From the NCBI GenBank assembly GCA_964544105.1, contig CAZIZQ010000014.1, positions 1 to 23,289 on the forward strand: a stretch of 23,289 nucleotides of DNA. Direction: 5' to 3'. The stretch's first letter is position 1; the number at the start of each line of letters is the position of its first letter. The notes under the pieces were generated by a model, which had not been told where the DNA came from, searched no databases, and saw only the letters and a program-made list of their open reading frames with translations. This DNA comes from GCA-016432345 sp964544105 (lineage in GTDB: Bacteria > Patescibacteriota > Microgenomatia > Levybacterales > UBA12049). A program made the position numbers and the translations under genes. Positions 1 to 6,538 of the stretch are shown one piece after another.

Positions 1-176
1 TGCAAGTCCGGCCCAAAAACAATCATTGTCATCTGGTAAGATATACATAATAGTGAAGAAACAGAAGTAGTGCTAATGCCGAGAAACTTTGGTATAGTTT
101 TGGGTATCTAGTAATTAAAGAGGAAAAACCCTGACGCATGACATAAGCATAAAAGCATTCGAAAGATTTGTCAATC
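1..176. other. left-edge stretch without a recognisable gene
   Basis: No reading frame here has a recognisable product. The plus frames close within the first ~70 bases, so at most the last few codons of an upstream gene could be present. A minus-strand frame at 29-262 overlaps the ATPase start and has no protein-like character. Nothing else is seen apart from the promoter just before position 192. Confidence 0.5.
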
Positions 177-185
177 TGATAATAT
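177..185 (+). promoter_or_regulatory. extended -10 promoter of the P-type ATPase
   Basis: TG-A-TAATAT (177-185) lies 6 nt before the ATG at 192, the spacing of a leaderless transcript. No good -35 is visible, which fits an extended -10. No Shine-Dalgarno sequence is present. Confidence 0.5.
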
Positions 186-191
186 AGATGT

Positions 192-2555
192 ATGGAGCAG
201 GGGCTTACTACACAACAAGCAGAAGAAAAACTAAAGCAGTTTGGCAAAAATGAAATCGTCACTCAAGGAAAAGTTTCTGCCCTTGGATTATTTATCGAAC
301 AACTCGCTTCTCTTCTTAATGGCATTTTGGCTCTCGCAGGCATTTTTTCTTTCGTTATTGGTGATTACCTAGATGGAAGCTTTATTTTTACTGTTATTTT
401 TGTAAACAGTATTTTTAGTTTCTTACAAGAATACAGAGCCGAAAAAGCTATTGAAAAATTAAAAAATCTCATTACACCTATTGCCCGCGTTGTTCGCGAT
501 GGACACGAAGCACAAGTACTCACAGTAGCATTAGTCCCTGGCGATGTCGTAATCCTTACAGAAGGAGATAGAATTTCTGCTGATGGCATTCTTCATGGGC
601 ATGATATTGAAGTTGATGAGTCTATTCTTACCGGAGAATCTCTCCCTGTAGCAAAAAAACCTACTGATCAACTCTATAACGGCACTCTTGTAACAAAAGG
701 GAAAGGATACCTTCTCATTCAAGCAACCGGCATGAAAACACGATTTGGAGAAATAGCCGTATCACTTGCGTCTATCGAAACAGATAAGACGCCTCTGCAA
801 AAGCGTCTTGATACATTAGCAAAAATTCTTTCTGTTGTTGCTGTTGTTATTGCTCTTTCTATTATACCCATCGGTATTTTACAAAACCGTGAGCTTTTCC
901 CCATCATTCTGTTGGCAATCAGTATTAGCGTTGCTGCAATTCCTCAAAGTCTTCCTGCTGTTATCACTATTTCTCTTGCCATTGGTACGGCGAGAATGGC
1001 CAAAAAGAATGCTATTGTACGCAAAATGGCATCTGTTGAAACGTTAGGCGCTGTCCAGATTATTCTTGTGGATAAGACAGGAACACTCACCCAAAACGCT
1101 ATGCGAGTGAAAAAACACTGGCTAACACACGGGGAAAGCCTTACTCCACTCCTTAAGGCGTGTGTCTTTGGCAATACCGCATCGCTTATTGAAAGAGGGA
1201 AAAAGGATACCTTTGACATTGCAGGAGACAAAACTGATGGATCATTACTCCTTTGGGCACAAGAACAAGTAAAAGATTTACAAATCTTAAGAGACGGCGG
1301 CAAGGTGATTGACGAATTTGTTTTTGATCCAAAAACAAAAACTATAACAACTGTTGTGGTCGAGAATAATAAAAAATATGTCTATGTTCGCGGTGCACCA
1401 GAGGAAATCATCGAACGAAGTACCCTTTCGGAAAAGGAGAAAAATCACATAATACTTCTCTTTGAGGAATACGCAAAAGAAGGATTACGGGTTATTGCAT
1501 TCGGAACAAAAATCGAAAAACATGAAGGAACAGTAAAAAAAGAGGAATATGAAAATCATCTTACCTTTTTAGGCTTTGTTGGTATCTACGATGCCCCTCG
1601 GGAAGAAGTAAAACAAGCTATAGTAAAGGCTCGCACAGCAGGCATCCAAACCATTATGGTGACGGGGGATAATGAACTTACTGCTCTTGCCATTGCAAAA
1701 GAAGTTGGGCTGATTGAAAAAGATGATGAAGATGTTATAACAGGGGAGGAACTTGGAAAGTTATCTGATGATGCACTCAAAAAGACTATTCTCAAAACAC
1801 GCGTTTTTGCAAGAAGCAGACCAGAAGACAAGCTTCGCTTAACAGAAACGCTCAAATCTCTTGGGTTTGTTGTTGGAGTCACGGGCGACGGCGTCAATGA
1901 TGCGCTTGCATTAAAACGCGCTGATGTTGGTATTGCCATGGGTGAATCAGGTACCGATGTTGCCAAAGAAGCAAGTGATATTGTGTTAACAGATGATAAC
2001 TTCTCTACTGTTGTGAGAGCAATCGAAGAAGGAAGAATTATCTATAATAATATTCTCAAAGCAATCACCTACCTTATTTCCGGTAACTTATCCGAACTTT
2101 CTCTCATTTTCTTTGCTACTCTTTTTGGTATGCCAAGTCCTCTCTTGCCTACTCAAATACTGTGGATTAATCTTGTTACAGACGGTCTCCCAGCACTTGC
2201 ATTAGCAAGCGACAGTAAAGATCCCCATTTACTAAACAATAAACCGCGCAATCCGAATACACCGATTCTCACAAAGAAACGCGCAATCTTTATCGCAGTC
2301 ATTGGTTTCACAGTAACTGCAATACTGCTGGGTATCTTTAAAATTCTCCTTGATATATATTCGGAAACATTTGCCAGAACTATTGTATTTAATCTCCTTA
2401 TTTTCCTACATATGATAATTGTTTTTATTGTTCGAGGAGGATCAATGTTTACAACGAACCGATTTGTTATCTTAACTATTGTCGGAACACTTATTCTACA
2501 AGTTATTATCACTACTGTTCCCTTTTTCCAAAATATCTTCCACTTAGGATTTTAG
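192..2555 (+). CDS. P2-type cation-transporting ATPase
   Basis: This is a 787-residue integral membrane pump that uses ATP to move a cation, with an aspartyl-phosphate intermediate. The N-terminal cation-ATPase motif (GLTTQQAEEKLKQFGKNEI) starts at residue 4. The actuator loop TGES is at 147-150, the phosphorylated Asp of DKTGTLTQ is D294, the nucleotide-domain motif reads RGAPE (R400 where KGAPE is usual), and the hinge TGDGVNDA starts at 564. The M5 segment (YLISGNLSEL) and M6 segment (NLVTDGLPALAL) keep the Asn, Glu, Asn, Thr and Asp that bind Ca2+ in SERCA-like pumps. In M4, however, the usual PEGLP/PESLP reads PQSLP, with Q252 in place of the metal-binding Glu. The family is certain from the motifs; the transported ion (Ca2+, Mg2+, Na+/K+ or H+) is not determined. 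The ATG at 192 is chosen because the motif begins almost at once and a -10 box sits 6 nt upstream. The 3' end overlaps convergent ruvB by 12 nt. Confidence 0.96.
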   Translation: MEQGLTTQQAEEKLKQFGKNEIVTQGKVSALGLFIEQLASLLNGILALAGIFSFVIGDYLDGSFIFTVIFVNSIFSFLQEYRAEKAIEKLKNLITPIARVVRDGHEAQVLTVALVPGDVVILTEGDRISADGILHGHDIEVDESILTGESLPVAKKPTDQLYNGTLVTKGKGYLLIQATGMKTRFGEIAVSLASIETDKTPLQKRLDTLAKILSVVAVVIALSIIPIGILQNRELFPIILLAISISVAAIPQSLPAVITISLAIGTARMAKKNAIVRKMASVETLGAVQIILVDKTGTLTQNAMRVKKHWLTHGESLTPLLKACVFGNTASLIERGKKDTFDIAGDKTDGSLLLWAQEQVKDLQILRDGGKVIDEFVFDPKTKTITTVVVENNKKYVYVRGAPEEIIERSTLSEKEKNHIILLFEEYAKEGLRVIAFGTKIEKHEGTVKKEEYENHLTFLGFVGIYDAPREEVKQAIVKARTAGIQTIMVTGDNELTALAIAKEVGLIEKDDEDVITGEELGKLSDDALKKTILKTRVFARSRPEDKLRLTETLKSLGFVVGVTGDGVNDALALKRADVGIAMGESGTDVAKEASDIVLTDDNFSTVVRAIEEGRIIYNNILKAITYLISGNLSELSLIFFATLFGMPSPLLPTQILWINLVTDGLPALALASDSKDPHLLNNKPRNPNTPILTKKRAIFIAVIGFTVTAILLGIFKILLDIYSETFARTIVFNLLIFLHMIIVFIVRGGSMFTTNRFVILTIVGTLILQVIITTVPFFQNIFHLGF

Positions 2556-3569
2556 GGGAAGCGAAATACCAAAATGGCTGTAGGCTGATTTTGTTGCCAC
2601 TCTGCCCCTAGAAGTACGCTTGAGAAATCCCAGCTGCAAAAGATATGGCTCCACCACATCAACCAGTGTCCCAATATCTTCCGATAAAGTTGAAGCAAGA
2701 GTCTCTACCCCAACTGGTCCCCCACCATATTTTTCGATAATGGCTCTAATATATTTTTGGTCTGCCGGATCAAGACCCATCGAATCAACAGCCAACATTT
2801 TTAAAGCTTCGTCTGCCAGGTTTTTGGTAATTTTTCCCTGCCCCTTAACTTGGGCAAAATCCCGGGCTCGTTTTAATAATTTCAGTGCGATCCTGGGAGT
2901 TCCCCTTCCACGACTCGCAATTTCGTGGAGACTTTCTGCGTCTATAGTTACCTCTAGTTTTTTAGCTGCATGCTCTAAAATAACTCGTAATTCTTTTGGG
3001 TCGTAAAACGACAATTGATGAACAACCCCAAATCTATCCCGAAGCGGCCCAGATAACAACCCAACGCGCGTTGTAGCACCAATTATGGTAAATGGAGGTA
3101 AATCGAGCCGTAAATTCCGAGCAGAAGGGCCCTTGCCAATAACAATATCCAAAGCAAAATCTTCCATTGCCGGATAGAGCGTTTCTTCAACTACTTTGTT
3201 AAGCCGGTGAATTTCGTCGATAAACAAAATGTCGCCTTTTTCTAAATTGGTTAGAATTGATGCCAAATCCCCTGCCCGCTCGATTGCCGGCCCCGACGTT
3301 ATTTTTATACTACTCCCCATTTCTTTGGCAATAAGGTGAGACAGTGTTGTTTTTCCTAATCCCGGCGGACCATACAATAGTACGTGCTCTATTGCTTCTT
3401 TTCTTTTTTTGGCAGCCTGAATGCTAATTTGGAGTGATTCTTTAATACGCACCTGTCCATGAAATTCGCCCCATTCTTTAGCACGAAGAGAGGTAAAAAC
3501 TATCTCCTCTTCTGGAGTAACTGCTTCAACTTCATTATTTATCTTTTGTTTTTTCACTTTATCAGTCAT
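2544..3569 (-). CDS. ruvB: Holliday junction branch-migration helicase RuvB
   Basis: RuvB is the hexameric AAA+ motor that, with RuvA, drives branch migration of Holliday junctions. At 341 residues it has normal length. Walker A GPPGLGKT is at 67-74, Walker B DEIH at 118-121, sensor-1 GATTR at 164-168, and the arginine-finger segment GPLRDRFG at 174-181. The C-terminal winged helix ends with the family signature RTSRGRVAT...AYSHFG. The ATG follows the ruvA stop by 3 nt, so the two are translationally linked. A 20-residue Lys/Glu-rich N-terminal extension precedes the conserved FTSLRAKEWGEFHGQ segment. The stop overlaps the convergent P-type ATPase by 12 nt. Confidence 0.98.
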   Translation of the reverse strand: MTDKVKKQKINNEVEAVTPEEEIVFTSLRAKEWGEFHGQVRIKESLQISIQAAKKRKEAIEHVLLYGPPGLGKTTLSHLIAKEMGSSIKITSGPAIERAGDLASILTNLEKGDILFIDEIHRLNKVVEETLYPAMEDFALDIVIGKGPSARNLRLDLPPFTIIGATTRVGLLSGPLRDRFGVVHQLSFYDPKELRVILEHAAKKLEVTIDAESLHEIASRGRGTPRIALKLLKRARDFAQVKGQGKITKNLADEALKMLAVDSMGLDPADQKYIRAIIEKYGGGPVGVETLASTLSEDIGTLVDVVEPYLLQLGFLKRTSRGRVATKSAYSHFGISLPLKS

Positions 3570-3572
3570 AAA

Positions 3573-4133
3573 TTATTTTCCTAAATATTTCAATGCTAGT
3601 TTTATCTTCTCTTCTGTTGTCTTTCCTTTCTCGCCAATCTCCCGTACAGCCGTGCGGGCTTCTTTTTCGGAAAAACCAAATTGAATAAGGGCTGATACCA
3701 CATCTCTTCCAGTTTCGGTTACTACTTCTTCTTCAAGATCCAGCTTTCCCTGAAGCTCCAAAATAATTTTCTGGGCATTCTTCTTCCCCAATCGTGGAAC
3801 GCCCGAAAAAAAACTTGTATCCCCTTTTTGAATTGCTTGCATAATCTCCCCTGCACTGCCTAATGAAAAAATGCCAAGGGCTGTTTTTGGGCCAACACCA
3901 GAAACACCAATTAATTTTTCAAAGAGTTTTAAATCCGCAGGTTGCAAAAATCCATAGAGATCAAAAATATCATCCCTGACATGGGTATAGGTAAAAAACT
4001 TTACTGTGTCGCCTATACGAACAGATGAAATAATACTGTTAGAAACAGAAACTTTATATCCCACATCATGAACATCAATAATGACAGATGAAATATCGAT
4101 ACTTGTAATAATTCCTTTAATCGAAGCAATCAT
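3573..4133 (-). CDS. ruvA: Holliday junction DNA-binding protein RuvA
   Basis: RuvA is the tetrameric Holliday-junction-binding subunit that targets RuvB to DNA. Its 186 residues contain the N-terminal OB-fold (MIASIKGIITSID... to about residue 62), tandem helix-hairpin-helix motifs (LIGVSGVGPKTAL, about 74-86, and FFSGVPRLGKKNAQKI, about 108-123), and the C-terminal domain III (about 143-186) that contacts RuvB. Length is slightly below the ~200 residues of E. coli RuvA. It is the first gene of a ruvAB unit with its own extended -10 promoter 20 nt upstream. No Shine-Dalgarno is present. ruvC, often adjacent, lies 1.9 kb upstream across an accessory segment. Confidence 0.97.
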   Translation of the reverse strand: MIASIKGIITSIDISSVIIDVHDVGYKVSVSNSIISSVRIGDTVKFFTYTHVRDDIFDLYGFLQPADLKLFEKLIGVSGVGPKTALGIFSLGSAGEIMQAIQKGDTSFFSGVPRLGKKNAQKIILELQGKLDLEEEVVTETGRDVVSALIQFGFSEKEARTAVREIGEKGKTTEEKIKLALKYLGK

Positions 4134-4153
4134 AAAAGAGGAAAAGTAGACTG

Positions 4154-4162
4154 ATTATAACA
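4154..4162 (-). promoter_or_regulatory. extended -10 promoter of ruvAB
   Basis: On the minus strand this reads TG-T-TATAAT, with the ATG of ruvA 20 nt downstream, giving an expected leader of about 12 nt. It begins just after the U-tract of the structured element at 4179-4250, so ruvAB transcription restarts independently of the upstream genes. Confidence 0.65.
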
Positions 4163-4176
4163 TACTCATAAACAGC

Positions 4177-4250
4177 AAAAACACCCCATGTTTGAATCCG
4201 AAGATCCAAACACCCAACATATGTTGGAACCCTTTCGGGTCGGGGTGCTC
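4177..4250 (-). terminator. four-way-junction structured RNA with terminal U-tract
   Basis: The minus-strand RNA folds by inspection into a compact cloverleaf with almost no linkers. P1 pairs 4250-4241 with 4188-4179 (core CACCCC/GGGGTG, with G-U pairs around it). P2 is ACCC-GAAA-GGGT (4240-4229, a GNRA loop). P3 is the perfect palindrome CCAACAT/ATGTTGG (4227-4214). P4 is an 8-bp hairpin with a C(UUCG)G loop (4210-4191). A run of five U overlaps and ends P1 (4181-4177). Several pairs are G-U on the minus strand but A-C mismatches on the plus strand, so the minus strand is the structured one. It starts 30 nt after the stop of the small membrane gene (4281). It could be an elaborate terminator, a small RNA, or a mobile or repeat element. 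Confidence 0.6.
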
Positions 4251-4280
4251 TGCACTAAACAGTTATTATTGCGGAAGCTA

Positions 4281-4466
4281 TTACTTCCTTTTTGTAAGAA
4301 GTATTACGATACTCACCATGAGTGCTATAAAAAGGAAGATCATCGAAGCCATCAGCTGTTGTCCTGCTGAAGGCCTCAGCATGCCCATTTCGGTGAGCAA
4401 TCCTGTAGTGGCAGCTTGCACTGCCATACCAAAGAAAAATGCAGGTATTCGAAAACCATAAGGCAT
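4281..4466 (-). CDS. small two-helix membrane protein, function unknown
   Basis: The predicted 61-residue protein has two hydrophobic segments, about residues 7-26 (IPAFFFGMAVQAATTGLL) and 38-57 (LMASMIFLFIALMVSIVILL), joined by a short polar loop and ending in a basic TKRK tail, which favours a cytoplasmic C terminus. I do not recognise a family. The ATG at 4466 is chosen over the in-frame TTG at 4472 because AAAGGAG ends 6 nt before it. This strong Shine-Dalgarno contrasts with the leaderless neighbours. It lies 106 nt downstream of the 133-residue gene on the same strand. The spacer contains a 7-bp hairpin (4529-4546) and an extended -10-like TG-A-TAATAT, so it may be co-transcribed or have its own promoter. 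The RNA element at 4177-4250 follows. Confidence 0.68.
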   Translation of the reverse strand: MPYGFRIPAFFFGMAVQAATTGLLTEMGMLRPSAGQQLMASMIFLFIALMVSIVILLTKRK

Positions 4467-4572
4467 GAACAACTCCTTTCGAATATTATCAGCACGTACT
4501 GAATCCTACGAGCTATGGAGATTTGTGAGCAGAGAGAATTCCCTGCGACGCTAATACCTTCCTGGTGTGACC

Positions 4573-4974
4573 TTAGTTACGGCGCGGATTCACTGCTCCC
4601 ACTGGAGGGATCAATGTGATCTTCGCCGTTCTCCCGTTGTCGGACTTGGCGTTTCCAATAACCATCTCGAATATGAGATTCCCTGACTCCGTTACGGGCA
4701 CAAGGATTGGCTGTCCTTTGACAACCTCGAATTGATACGGTTCATCATCGGGATGGAGCTCATAGGTCAAAACCCCCGTTGTCGGCTCGCCTCCAGTGCT
4801 GAAGAAAGCGATAGACGTAGGCTCAGCATTGGTATCAGCAAAGCCGATGCTACCATCCTCCTTGAACGTAACCGCAAACGAGTACGGCCTCAACAGTCGA
4901 ACTACAACATGGAGAGGCTCTGTCTGGGGGAACTCCAGATTGTAGTGGCCAGGAAGACCACGAAGCGGCAGCAT
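4573..4974 (-). CDS. 133-residue beta-rich protein of unknown function
   Basis: The predicted protein is soluble, without signal peptide or membrane segment. It has alternating hydrophobic and charged stretches typical of beta strands (for example LHVVVRLLRPYSFAVTF, GQPILVPVTESGNLIFEMVIG, TAKITLIPP). No family is recognised. The start is well supported: AAAAGGAGG ends 6 nt before the ATG, the strongest ribosome binding site in the window. The gene looks more GC-rich than its surroundings and the surrounding spacers also look unlike the rest, suggesting recent acquisition. A long structured leader and a promoter at 5240-5268 precede it, and the small membrane gene follows. Overlapping plus-strand frames (4732-5085) lack any start signal. 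Confidence 0.65.
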   Translation of the reverse strand: MLPLRGLPGHYNLEFPQTEPLHVVVRLLRPYSFAVTFKEDGSIGFADTNAEPTSIAFFSTGGEPTTGVLTYELHPDDEPYQFEVVKGQPILVPVTESGNLIFEMVIGNAKSDNGRTAKITLIPPVGAVNPRRN

Positions 4975-4980
4975 GCAATT

Positions 4981-4988
4981 CCTCCTTT
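4981..4988 (-). promoter_or_regulatory. strong Shine-Dalgarno of the 133-residue gene
   Basis: On the minus strand AAAGGAGG is followed by a 6-nt spacer and the ATG at 4974. It fixes the start and is unusual in this window, where most genes have no ribosome binding site. Confidence 0.8.
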
Positions 4989-5010
4989 TACGAATGTCAC
5001 CCTTACGCAG

Positions 5011-5051
5011 GATGGCTCTCTGTCCCGCAAATTGCGAGACACAAAGCCACC
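5011..5051 (-). promoter_or_regulatory. long hairpin in the 5' leader
   Basis: In minus-strand RNA a 9-bp stem (5021-5029 with 5033-5041, loop of 3 nt) is extended across a 3x3 internal loop by 7 more pairs (5011-5017 with 5045-5051). Both non-Watson-Crick pairs are G-U on this strand and would be A-C on the other, supporting a function in the minus-strand transcript. It ends 22 nt before the Shine-Dalgarno sequence, so a role in translation control or mRNA stability is possible. Its exact identity is unknown. Confidence 0.55.
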
Positions 5052-5239
5052 TACGTGGGTAAACAAAAATTCCGCCCCAGTCTAATCTTACTGTTCACCT
5101 TTGAGTTCTATTCGAACACGGCTCACAGAGCGATTTTAACGGGGCTTCCGCAACAAACTGTAAAAGTGCAAAAAATTGATTACAAGTAAAGCGGAGTTAG
5201 GCAGCAAATGAGCCTAATTTTGCTTCAAATGTGAAAAAG

Positions 5240-5268
5240 AGAATAACATAAATTAAACTAAAAGTCAA
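5240..5268 (-). promoter_or_regulatory. sigma70-like promoter for the small-gene unit
   Basis: On the minus strand TTGACT (5268-5263), a 17-nt spacer ending in TGT, and TATTCT (5245-5240) form a good -35 and extended -10 pair. The expected start near 5233 gives a leader of about 260 nt, unlike the leaderless genes elsewhere. Confidence 0.6.
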
Positions 5269-5300
5269 TATTATAGGGTATTTTGCAGTTAGTACATGTA

Positions 5301-5341
5301 TTATTGACATACATCAATAACTATTGTATAATGACTATTAT
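5301..5341 (+). promoter_or_regulatory. consensus promoter and palindromic operator of vapBC
   Basis: TTGACA (5304-5309), 17 nt, TATAAT (5327-5332) is an exact sigma70 consensus. The ATG follows 9 nt later at 5342, so the mRNA is leaderless. A 7-bp inverted repeat TTATTGA/TCAATAA (5301-5307 and 5314-5320) covers the -35, and a second one, ATAAT/ATTAT (5328-5332 and 5337-5341), covers the -10. This is the arrangement expected for autorepression by a ribbon-helix-helix antitoxin. Confidence 0.8.
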
Positions 5342-5596
5342 ATGTTACGGACTAATGTCTATTTAACCCAAGATCAGGAAAGAGAAATAAGCAGAAGGGC
5401 TATTGTCACTCAAAAAGCTAAGGCCGAAATTTTGCGCGAATTGATTACCAAGGGCTTACAGACCACTCAACCACAAAAATCTTCTTCCACTACCTCTTTT
5501 TTGAAATTGGCTGAAATTGCCAAAAGCTTTAAAGGCAAAGGAACTGCTCCGAAAGATTTATCTGTTAATTTGGATAAATATACCTGGGATGAATAA
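5342..5596 (+). CDS. ribbon-helix-helix antitoxin (VapB-like)
   Basis: This 84-residue protein begins with a ribbon-helix-helix DNA-binding fold (RTNVYLTQDQEREISRRA... through about residue 40). It ends with a toxin-wrapping tail of the type KGKGTAPKDLSVNLDKYTWDE, common in antitoxins of PIN toxins. It should bind and repress its own promoter and neutralise the downstream PIN nuclease. An in-frame TTG at 5324 is rejected because it lies inside the promoter; the ATG at 5342 is 9 nt from a perfect TATAAT. Its last 8 nt overlap the toxin start, giving coupled translation. Confidence 0.88.
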   Translation: MLRTNVYLTQDQEREISRRAIVTQKAKAEILRELITKGLQTTQPQKSSSTTSFLKLAEIAKSFKGKGTAPKDLSVNLDKYTWDE

Positions 5597-6023
5597 ACAA
5601 TTACTAGTCGTAGCAGATGCTGATTGTATAGTTGCCCAAAGCTTTGCGGATGATACTCACCACAAGGCAACTTTGGCCTTAGTCCAAAAACTAGATAAAG
5701 TTGGTGGCCACATACTTTTTCCCTCAACAGCCATTGCAGAAGCTATTACAACGCTACAAAGAAAGTTTTCAAACCCACGCTTGGCTGCTTCGGCACTGGA
5801 ACTTTTTACTGATCCTTCCATTGATATAGAAAACGTTGATCGAGAGATCATACTGGAAGCCAAGAAGCTATTTAACCCGAATACCAGCAAGCATAATACG
5901 CTTTTTGATTGCATAGTAGCAACAGTTGCAAAAAAACATAATGCCGATGCCATTTTATCTTTTGATAATTGGTATCCTAAGTTAGGATTTAAACTGGCAA
6001 ATGATTTAATGGATTTACTCTGA
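5589..6023 (+). CDS. PIN-domain toxin (VapC-like ribonuclease)
   Basis: The 144-residue protein has the PIN layout: an N-terminal VVADADCIVA strand with the first metal-binding Asp (D10), a conserved Glu in the TAIAEAITTLQ helix, and C-terminal acidic residues in LFDCIVATVAKK and ILSFDNWYPKLGF. PIN toxins are Mg2+-dependent RNases that cut tRNA or other RNA to arrest growth when not bound by antitoxin. The ATG at 5589 overlaps the antitoxin stop by 8 nt. The C terminus overlaps convergent ruvC by 9 nt, so the module sits directly against an essential repair gene. Confidence 0.88.
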   Translation: MNKQLLVVADADCIVAQSFADDTHHKATLALVQKLDKVGGHILFPSTAIAEAITTLQRKFSNPRLAASALELFTDPSIDIENVDREIILEAKKLFNPNTSKHNTLFDCIVATVAKKHNADAILSFDNWYPKLGFKLANDLMDLL

Positions 6024-6503
6024 TAGACTATTGGATTTGTAGGATAGGGCGTGGGTTATGGCAACGGCCAAGGCATCTGCAGTATCGTCAAGTTTTGGCA
6101 CACTGTCTAATTTGAGTAATATTTTTACCATTTTGCCAATTTGGTTTTTTTCTGCCCTGCCATAACCGGTTAAGGCCATTTTTACCTGAAGAGGCGTATA
6201 AACCAATACCGGCAAACTATGTTGCCCTGCACAAAGCAGCACCACACCCCGCGCCTGACCAACAACCAAAGCTGTTTTACTATTGGCACCAAAAAATAAT
6301 TCCTCGATTGCCAACGCATCGGGCTTGTATTTTTTTATAATCTTTGTTATCTCTTGATGAATTTGTAGCAACCTCTCTTCGTTTTTTAGCTTTGCACTTG
6401 TCTCAATACACCCACAATCTTGAATCTTGAATCTTGAATCTTGAATCTTTATTACTCCCCACCCCATTCTCCCAATCCCCGGATCAATTCCTAAAATTAC
6501 CAT
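6015..6503 (-). CDS. ruvC: Holliday junction resolvase RuvC
   Basis: RuvC is the dimeric nuclease that cuts Holliday junctions processed by RuvAB. At 162 residues it has D7 (GIDPG), E67 (AIEELFF), and D140 and D143 (LDDTADALA), matching the four acidic catalytic residues of E. coli RuvC. Between strands 1 and 2 (residues 19-29, KIQDSRFKIQD) it contains a heptapeptide duplication encoded by a tandem 7-nt repeat (6416-6449). The start is leaderless: TATAAT is 9 nt before the ATG. It faces away from rplY, and its 3' end overlaps the PIN toxin gene. Confidence 0.97.
   Translation of the reverse strand: MVILGIDPGIGRMGWGVIKIQDSRFKIQDCGCIETSAKLKNEERLLQIHQEITKIIKKYKPDALAIEELFFGANSKTALVVGQARGVVLLCAGQHSLPVLVYTPLQVKMALTGYGRAEKNQIGKMVKILLKLDSVPKLDDTADALAVAITHALSYKSNSLSE
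6416..6449. repeat. heptamer tandem repeat inside ruvC
   Basis: The unit AATCTTG is repeated almost five times without a mismatch (four full copies and AATCTT). Three units make 21 nt, so the coded protein repeats every 7 residues. Gain or loss of one unit would shift the ruvC frame. Confidence 0.9.
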
Positions 6504-6512
6504 ACCAAGTAG

Positions 6513-6521
6513 ATTATACCA
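6513..6521 (-). promoter_or_regulatory. extended -10 promoter of ruvC
   Basis: On the minus strand this reads TG-G-TATAAT, 9 nt before the ruvC ATG. It is only 8 nt from the opposite-strand extended -10 of rplY, so the two polymerase footprints overlap. Confidence 0.7.
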
Positions 6522-6529
6522 TTCAGTTA

Positions 6530-6538
6530 TGCTATACT
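6530..6538 (+). promoter_or_regulatory. extended -10 promoter of rplY
   Basis: TG-C-TATACT lies 7 nt before the rplY ATG and predicts a leaderless mRNA. The position for a -35 would fall on the ruvC -10. Confidence 0.7.

Larger units (their letters stand above)
4975..5341. other. 367-nt divergent intergenic region
   Basis: No gene is seen here. It holds the minus-strand promoter at 5240-5268, a leader of about 260 nt for the gene ending at 4974 with a strong hairpin at 5011-5051, and the vapBC promoter and operator (5301-5341). A 6-bp stem (TTAGGC/GCCTAA, 5195-5215) followed by a short T-run on the plus strand is a weak terminator-like hairpin. Confidence 0.6.

Noticed and set aside
4211..4247. 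integron attC site
   Set aside because: ACCCAAC resembles an R'' box, but the facing GTT box is only 4 nt away and does not match GTTRRRY; attC spacing is far larger and no integrase is seen.
4179..4250. tRNA gene
   Set aside because: Size and cloverleaf topology are suggestive, but every loop has 4 nt, P1 has 10 bp, and there is no T-loop or D-loop consensus.
4188..4461. plus-strand small genes
   Set aside because: Frames here lie over the structured RNA and the SD-supported minus-strand gene and have no start signals of their own.
4732..5085. plus-strand 117-residue frame
   Set aside because: It is antisense to the SD-supported 133-residue gene and its leader, with no promoter or ribosome binding site and unconvincing composition.
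5195..5219. plus-strand intrinsic terminator
   Set aside because: Only a 6-bp stem with a 9-nt loop and four T; no plus-strand gene ends upstream.
5324..5341. TTG start for the vapB-like gene
   Set aside because: It would place the first codons inside the consensus promoter; the ATG at 5342 fits the family and the -10 spacing.
6416..6449. CRISPR array
   Set aside because: The repeat unit is only 7 nt with no spacers, and it lies inside ruvC.
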